A DNA stretch of 64,000 nucleotides, from assembly GCA_910586455.1 (NCBI GenBank), contig CAJUHX010000001.1, forward strand, positions 113,125-177,124, in the 5' to 3' direction. This document shows, piece after piece, positions 60,136 through 64,000 of the stretch; positions within the stretch are counted from its first letter, which is position 1; each line of letters opens with the position of its first letter. The notes under the pieces were generated by a model. It was not told the DNA's origin. It searched no databases and saw nothing but the letters and a program-made list of their open reading frames with translations. The DNA comes from an uncultured Muribaculaceae bacterium. GTDB lineage: Bacteria > Bacteroidota > Bacteroidia > Bacteroidales > Muribaculaceae. The position numbers were made by a program, and so were the translations under genes.

Positions 60136-61152
60136 TCAAAGGTTAAAGTTCATTTTCCATACATTGAATGTGCCTTCTATGGAACCTCGCTGCGACAGGA
60201 AGTAGATGCTTTTGCCGTCGGGTGCCCATACACCGGAGAGGTCATTGCCCGGATGGTAGGTGAGCTGTGTGAATTGAGTACCGTCGGTGCGGATTACAAA
60301 AAGGTCGGTGTTTATGTCTTTGCCTTTCTCGTCCATAGAAGCACCTGTTACAAGCAGCCAGCGTCCGTCAGGCGAAAGTACCGGGGTGGTGAAACTGCGC
60401 CCCGGCTGTGACAGCAGAATTTCCTCTACACCGCTTGTGAGGTTTACGCGCCATATTTCGCTTTCGCGTTTGTCGGTGTATCTGCCGCAGTAAATTACGT
60501 CTTTTTCGCCGGGAATAAGGCATGGAGTCATGCCGCGCGAATAATTTGAAAACAGATTCTTTTCGCGGTCGTAGCTCCAGATGCTGTATGCGCCCGGGCC
60601 TTCACCGCGGTGGAAAAGAATGTGTTTTCCGTCGGCTGTTATCTGGCCTGCGAAATCATTTTCGTTGCCCGTGCTTATCTGACGTACCACTGTGCCCTGG
60701 CTGGCGTCAACAAGATACACGCCGAAATGGCCGGAGCGGAATTCGGTAAAACAGATTGTGTTTCCGTCGGGGCTCCATGTGAAGTCTGTTACATTGGCGC
60801 GGAATGTGCGTTGTGTGCTTGCTCCGCCTCGATGGGCATCTTTTACCATTACATTCGACGTTCTGTTTTTCCAGTTGAGATAAGCCACCTTGCTTCCGTC
60901 GGGCGATACTGCTATACGCGGATTCACCCACCAGTCGATTTTAGAAAGGTTTTTGATTCCGAACATTCCTTTAGCCTTTGACACAAGTCCTTCTTTGTTC
61001 ACACAGTCGGAGTCCTCGGTAATCTGTTCGAATTTTACGCCGCCTTCTTCCGGCACATCAATTACACTGTAGTTGAGTTTGACACGTTTTGCCTCGGCGG
61101 AGTTCCACCCTATTAATCCGGCTGCGACGGCCAGGTATAAAAGTTTGTTCAT
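60136..61152 (-). CDS. Secreted TolB/PD40-type beta-propeller protein
   Basis: 338 residues with a signal peptide (MNKLLYLAVAAGLIGWNSAEA). PD40/WD40-like repeats typical of TolB and DPP-IV N-terminal propellers: 'PRIAVSPDGSKVAYLNWKN', 'VTDFTWSPDGNTICFTEFRS', 'GQITADGKHILFHRGEGP', 'TPVLSPDGRWLLVTGAS', 'SGVWAPDGKSIYFLSQRGS'. TolB-like propellers bind partner proteins in the periplasm. There is no TolB N-terminal domain and no Pal or Tol neighbour, so the role is open. First gene of a pair with the small barrel protein. Confidence 0.88.
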   Translation of the reverse strand: MNKLLYLAVAAGLIGWNSAEAKRVKLNYSVIDVPEEGGVKFEQITEDSDCVNKEGLVSKAKGMFGIKNLSKIDWWVNPRIAVSPDGSKVAYLNWKNRTSNVMVKDAHRGGASTQRTFRANVTDFTWSPDGNTICFTEFRSGHFGVYLVDASQGTVVRQISTGNENDFAGQITADGKHILFHRGEGPGAYSIWSYDREKNLFSNYSRGMTPCLIPGEKDVIYCGRYTDKRESEIWRVNLTSGVEEILLSQPGRSFTTPVLSPDGRWLLVTGASMDEKGKDINTDLFVIRTDGTQFTQLTYHPGNDLSGVWAPDGKSIYFLSQRGSIEGTFNVWKMNFNL

Positions 61153-61177
61153 GTGTGGTTTACTATTGATTTGAGCG

Positions 61178-61185
61178 CAAAGTTA
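61178..61185 (-). promoter_or_regulatory. -7 box (TAACTTTG) upstream of the propeller gene
   Basis: TAnnTTTG match 26 bases before the start at 61152, within the gap to the XRE-type gene. Confidence 0.5.
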
Positions 61186-61240
61186 GGCAATAACGGCCAT
61201 AGAGAGCCCTACAGGGTGTATTGCTTTGTGTACGGAATTG

Positions 61241-61594
61241 TCACAATTCGGTACAACGGTCAATTTCGCGGCGTATCAATGCCGCTATTTCCGGCGGCAG
61301 GTCGCCGATTGCCGGGCGTCCGTTGCAAAGGCGTATGGCCACAAAACTGTCGGATGCCGGATTGCCTGCGGCAGGTAGTGTGCCGCATATCTCGGTGAAA
61401 AAATCATGTCGGAGCACTTCCGATATTTTCAGCAGCCGTATTACGCTTATGTCGCGGTTGTTGAATATGTTATACAGTGCCGAGCGCGAGCAGCCGATGG
61501 CGGAGGCAAAGGCTGTGTATGACCAGCGTTGCTCTTCGACTTTGCGGCGAATCATCGTTCCTATGTCGATTTCGGCAATCTTGCACTTGTACAT
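61241..61594 (-). CDS. XRE-type helix-turn-helix regulator
   Basis: 117 residues. The N-terminal half is a lambda-repressor-like domain: 'IGTMIRRKVEEQRWSYTAFA', then the recognition helix-turn-helix 'SAIGCSRSALYNIFNNRDIS' and 'IRLLKISEVLRHDFFTEI'. The C-terminal 40 residues ('DSFVAIRLCNGRPAIGDL', 'IAALIRREIDRC') are not recognised and may be for dimerisation. The start codon lies inside an inverted repeat, suggesting self-repression. Same protein type occurs widely in Bacteroidales as small stand-alone regulators. Targets unknown. Confidence 0.85.
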   Translation of the reverse strand: MYKCKIAEIDIGTMIRRKVEEQRWSYTAFASAIGCSRSALYNIFNNRDISVIRLLKISEVLRHDFFTEICGTLPAAGNPASDSFVAIRLCNGRPAIGDLPPEIAALIRREIDRCTEL

Positions 61595-61604
61595 TGTAAA
61601 TGTA
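61590..61604 (-). promoter_or_regulatory. Inverted repeat over the start codon of the XRE gene
   Basis: TACATT-GTA-AATGTA, perfect 6-bp arms with a 3-base centre, covering the ATG (61592-61594). Its size suits a lambda-repressor-type dimer, so it may be an autoregulatory operator. The element is short and could be chance. Confidence 0.4.
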
Positions 61605-62003
61605 TACTTGCCCGGGGCCCAGTTCCGAACGGAAAGTATATTGACAAAAGAGCGTGCTGAGCCTTGAAATGTCGCTCATCCGCTATCTGTGGCTCTGGCG
61701 GGGCCCGCAAGGTCGGATGAGCAACCGTTGGGGCCCGCACGCATATATGAATCGACACACCGCCTGTCGGCGCAGATATGCGTCGGCAGACGAGTATGTG
61801 GTTTCATACCCGATGCGGCGTTTACCGGTTGCTTCGTCTTTGACCTTGCTTTGAAACTGCCAGATTTCAGATAGCCGTGGACAGAAGCGATGTTGATACA
61901 CGCTTTTATTCTATATGTACACCTCCTCTTTTTCCTGCACGCGATAACGTGCAGGTTGTGATTCGGCACTACAAATTTAGTACAAAATATTTAAATTACA
62001 AAA
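61605..62003. other. Gene-free stretch with several hairpins
   Basis: No credible gene. It holds an inverted repeat GCTCATCCG (61674-61682) / CGGATGAGC (61714-61722), two copies of GGGGCCCGCA (61700-61709 and 61730-61739), and a hairpin CCTGCACG / CGTGCAGG (61934-61941, 61948-61955, loop CGATAA). No U-run follows the last hairpin. It could be an untranslated leader, a small RNA or decayed sequence. Confidence 0.4.
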
Positions 62004-62346
62004 TCATATACTGTGGGCGGCATCTCTGAGATATTCCGATACGGTCATGAATCTGACGCCGTCGGCCTTCAGGCGGTCGATAATGCGGGTGAACTCGTTC
62101 CAGCGGACGTCGTCCCATGAGTTGGGATGACCTTGCAGATAAAATGTTCCCAAATTGCGGTATTTTCCCAGATAATTTATAATGAACTCGTTGTATACAG
62201 GGTTATGGTAGGGGTATTCCATTTCGAGGTTGAATGGAATTACAACGCCTTTGTATTGTTTTATCTCCGGTTGAGTAGGGTGCGCAAATACAAGTGCGAG
62301 ATTACTGAGTGAGCATGGCGGCGATAGCGGTGTATATGCGTTTCAT
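62004..62346 (-). pseudogene. Wrecked polysaccharide deacetylase
   Basis: From ATG 62346 the frame reads MKRIYTAIAAMLTQ and stops; in the next frame the sequence continues 'SNLALVFAHPTQ', 'KGVVIPFNLEMEYPYHNPVY', 'NLGTFYLQGHPNSWDDVRW', 'IIDRLKADGVRFMTVSEYL' to a stop at 62004. The start is a signal-peptide beginning, and the rest matches the C-terminal end of a NodB-type polysaccharide deacetylase. The catalytic core is absent, so this looks like a gene shortened by an internal deletion plus a frameshift. Only about 110 codons of a normal 300-plus remain. A shorter frame starting at ATG 62222 is open but unlikely to be functional. Confidence 0.7.
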
Positions 62347-62404
62347 ATATAATACGTTGGAGTTCTTCCACAAAATTACATATAAAAAGTCATAAACACA
62401 AATT

Positions 62405-63328
62405 TCATATCCAGTGGGCGCGGCGGATGAAATACCACACTATGGCTGCCAGACCGAACGATACCAGGATTATGCAGCCGAAGGCGGCAGGTGATGAACT
62501 GAACCATGCGTCCACGTTCATGCCATAGAAACTGGCAATCAGCGTGGGCACCATCAGTATTACCGACAGCGAGGTCATGGTCTTCATGACGTCGTTGACG
62601 TTGTTGGATATAACCGAGGCGAAGGTGTCCATGGAGTTCGACAGAATCTCCATATACACGTTGACGGTGTTTGTGGCCTGCGATAGTTCGGTTTCTACGT
62701 CTTCGAACAGATTGGCGTCGCAGTCGTCGGCGAACACCTTGTTGAGGCGGTCGATCAGCAGGCGGTTGCCTTGCAGCGAGGTATTGAAGTACACCAGCGC
62801 TTTCTGCAGCTGCATCAGCGACAGCAGAGCTTCGTTGCGCACGCTGCGTTCGAGCTGCTTGGTGTATTCGGCTACGGTGTCGTTGATTTGCTTGAGATAG
62901 CTCAGAAACCAGTAGGTCGACGAGAAAATCAGCCTCAGAACAAAGTCCGGCCGGTTGTCGACGGAGATATGCCGACGGTTGCTGTGGTCGATGAAATCCG
63001 GAATCATTTCGGTTTCGGCGAAGCACAGAGTTACGATGTATTCGTTCTTGGTCATTATGCCTATAGGCACGGTGTGGTATACCATGGGGTTGTTTTTGTC
63101 GCGGACAGGAATCCGTACTATAGTGAGCAGCCAGCCGTTCTCGCGTTCGAAGCGGGGGCGTTCGTCCACGTCGGCCACATTCTCCACAAACGAGTACGGC
63201 ACACCCCATTGCGAACATATCAGTTCGCATTCGTCAGTATCAGGCATTTCCACATTTATCCAATAATGGGGCTGCCACTCGGTTTTCTCTACGAAACCGT
63301 TGTTTTCGCAGGCATAAAAACGTATCAT
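62405..63328 (-). CDS. corA: CorA-family magnesium/divalent-cation channel
   Basis: 307 residues from ATG 63328 (MIRFYACENN); an upstream in-frame start adds 21 residues lying over the promoter region. Cytoplasmic N-domain ('GWLLTIVRIPVRDKNNPM', 'KNEYIVTLCFAETEMIPD'), long stalk helices ('ALLSLMQLQKALVYFNTSL', 'VNVYMEILSNSMDTFASVIS'), and two C-terminal helices: 'TMTSLSVILMVPTLIASFYGMNVD', shown here only by its key residues, with the invariant GMN selectivity motif; then 'FGCIILVSFGLAAIVWYFIRR'. Homopentamer in the inner membrane in known members. Divergent from the nucleoside kinase gene. Confidence 0.95.
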   Translation of the reverse strand: MIRFYACENNGFVEKTEWQPHYWINVEMPDTDECELICSQWGVPYSFVENVADVDERPRFERENGWLLTIVRIPVRDKNNPMVYHTVPIGIMTKNEYIVTLCFAETEMIPDFIDHSNRRHISVDNRPDFVLRLIFSSTYWFLSYLKQINDTVAEYTKQLERSVRNEALLSLMQLQKALVYFNTSLQGNRLLIDRLNKVFADDCDANLFEDVETELSQATNTVNVYMEILSNSMDTFASVISNNVNDVMKTMTSLSVILMVPTLIASFYGMNVDAWFSSSPAAFGCIILVSFGLAAIVWYFIRRAHWI

Positions 63329-63346
63329 GTGTTTAAAACAAATTAA

Positions 63347-63354
63347 CAAAACTA
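63347..63354 (-). promoter_or_regulatory. -7 box (TAGTTTTG) of corA
   Basis: TAnnTTTG match on the minus strand, 19 bases before the chosen corA start; supports starting at 63328 rather than upstream at 63391. Confidence 0.45.
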
Positions 63355-63380
63355 CTTGTTCTAAAACAGAATATTTTGTG

Positions 63381-63388
63381 TAAGTTTG
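63381..63388 (+). promoter_or_regulatory. -7 box (TAAGTTTG) of the nucleoside kinase gene
   Basis: TAnnTTTG match 59 bases before the ATG at 63447; divergent from the corA box. Confidence 0.5.
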
Positions 63389-63446
63389 CATTTATCGGTC
63401 CGGCTTTGATAAGAGCTGATTCTGAATTATATTATCTGCTGAAATT

Positions 63447-64000
63447 ATGAGTGAACAACTGAAAGTGTATTGCCGCAACACCGGCCGGTACATTGATATA
63501 GACGGGGGCGAGCGTCTGGTGGATATTCTTGACCGGATACGTCCGACGCTGGACTTCGAGCCGTTGTGCGCCCTGGTGAACTACAAAAACGAAGACCTGG
63601 GCTATGCCGTGTACCATCCGAAGATGGTGGAGTTTCTGCCTCGTAATTCGGCCAGCGGACGGCGCGTGTACACCCGCTCGCTGTGTATGGTGCTGTATCT
63701 GGCCCTCACGCGCCTGTATTCCGGCGTAAGGCTTACTATAGAACACTCCATATCGCAGGGCTACTACTGCCGCCTTCACGGCGATATAACGGCCGATGCC
63801 GAAGTGGTGGACCGTCTGCGCGACGAAATGCGCCGCATTGTCGAGGCCGACCTGCGCTTCGTGCGCAAGGAGCGCCTCACAAGCGATGTAATAGAGAAAT
63901 TCCGCAGTCAGGGCCTCCACGACAAAGTACGCCTGCTCGAAACCACACATAGCCTCTATACATCGTACTATAAACTCGGTGAAATCTACGACAGTTATTA
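63447..64000 (+). CDS. Nucleoside (uridine-type) kinase with N-terminal TGS domain, partial
   Basis: 184 residues are visible; the frame is open to the window end. N-terminal TGS-like domain ~1-75 ('LKVYCRNTGRYIDIDGGERL', 'ALVNYKNEDLGYAVYHPKMV'), then a ThrRS-like additional domain ('RSLCMVLYLALTRLYSGVRL', 'IEHSISQGYYCRLHGDITAD', with an 'H..SQGYY' motif). In Bacteroidota this arrangement precedes a uridine-kinase P-loop domain in proteins of about 550 residues; that kinase domain would lie past 64000. The predicted role is phosphorylation of nucleosides in pyrimidine salvage. The visible part ends before any Walker motif, so the call rests on architecture. Confidence 0.82.
   Translation, partial: MSEQLKVYCRNTGRYIDIDGGERLVDILDRIRPTLDFEPLCALVNYKNEDLGYAVYHPKMVEFLPRNSASGRRVYTRSLCMVLYLALTRLYSGVRLTIEHSISQGYYCRLHGDITADAEVVDRLRDEMRRIVEADLRFVRKERLTSDVIEKFRSQGLHDKVRLLETTHSLYTSYYKLGEIYDSY

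Noticed and set aside
61676..61969. 97-codon open frame on the minus strand in the 61.6-62.0 kb gap
   Set aside because: Its composition is Cys/Arg/His/Pro-rich without hydrophobic core or known motif, and it covers repeats and hairpins; not credible as a protein.
1..64000. tRNA, rRNA, CRISPR, insertion sequences, prophage
   Set aside because: Looked for cloverleaf-like stems with CCA-type ends, regularly spaced repeats, transposase motifs and phage structural genes in the gaps; none found. An exhaustive covariance-model search could not be run.

Overview
The window is a piece of a Bacteroidota chromosome, most likely order Bacteroidales and probably a Muribaculaceae-type gut commensal. The grounds are: TonB-dependent receptors paired with DUF4249 or DUF5689 lipoproteins, a DUF4836 protein, a PorZ-like type IX secretion protein with a C-terminal sorting domain, a 491-residue signal peptidase I of the Bacteroidota type, a nucleoside kinase with an N-terminal TGS domain, and promoters of the Bacteroidota form TTTG-N19/20-TAnnTTTG. 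There is no rRNA, tRNA, CRISPR array, insertion sequence or prophage. Family assignments rest on reading motifs in translated protein; no database was searched.

Layout. 1-2888: end of a TonB receptor and its DUF4249 lipoprotein. 2978-3481: an ECF sigma factor. 3721-9593 (minus): a five-gene operon, iorA-iorB-aminotransferase-CoA transferase-membrane acyltransferase, that reads as a complete route for oxidising aromatic amino acids to aryl-acetates. 9817-20462: two convergent units, one with a secreted EEP-family nuclease and a secreted OB-fold/chitobiase-like protein, the other with a TonB receptor and two multi-domain DUF5689 lipoproteins; I read it as a nucleic-acid (or phosphoester) scavenging locus. 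20756-26107 (minus): panB, murI and an ABC/FtsX system with a DUF4836 lipoprotein. 26459-38757 (minus): a very tightly packed run holding a pseudokinase, GNAT protein, lepB, purD, a membrane protein, pdxB, a thioredoxin-fold lipoprotein, comM, a glycosyltransferase, an epimerase, a small membrane protein and an O-methyltransferase. 38899-46272 (minus): hypothetical, porZ, rdgB, leuS, nadA.

46273-47184 is a 0.9-kb AT-rich stretch without genes that carries about a dozen DnaA-box-like 9-mers. Genes to its left run left for about 25 kb and genes to its right initially run right, so it is a strong candidate for the chromosomal replication origin. To its right lie an outer-membrane receptor, a DegT-family aminotransferase, a WG-repeat lipoprotein and a DUF2851 protein (all plus). 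They are followed by a minus-strand cell-envelope cluster (coaX, FadL-like porin, lptC, a GldE/CorC-like protein), then pgi, a small beta-barrel protein and a TolB-like propeller. The end of the window has an XRE-type regulator, the wreck of a polysaccharide deacetylase, corA and the start of a nucleoside kinase.

The window is mostly housekeeping core. The parts most worth following up are the putative oriC, the aromatic amino-acid operon, the OB-fold/nuclease/TonB locus and the membrane-anchored pseudokinase.
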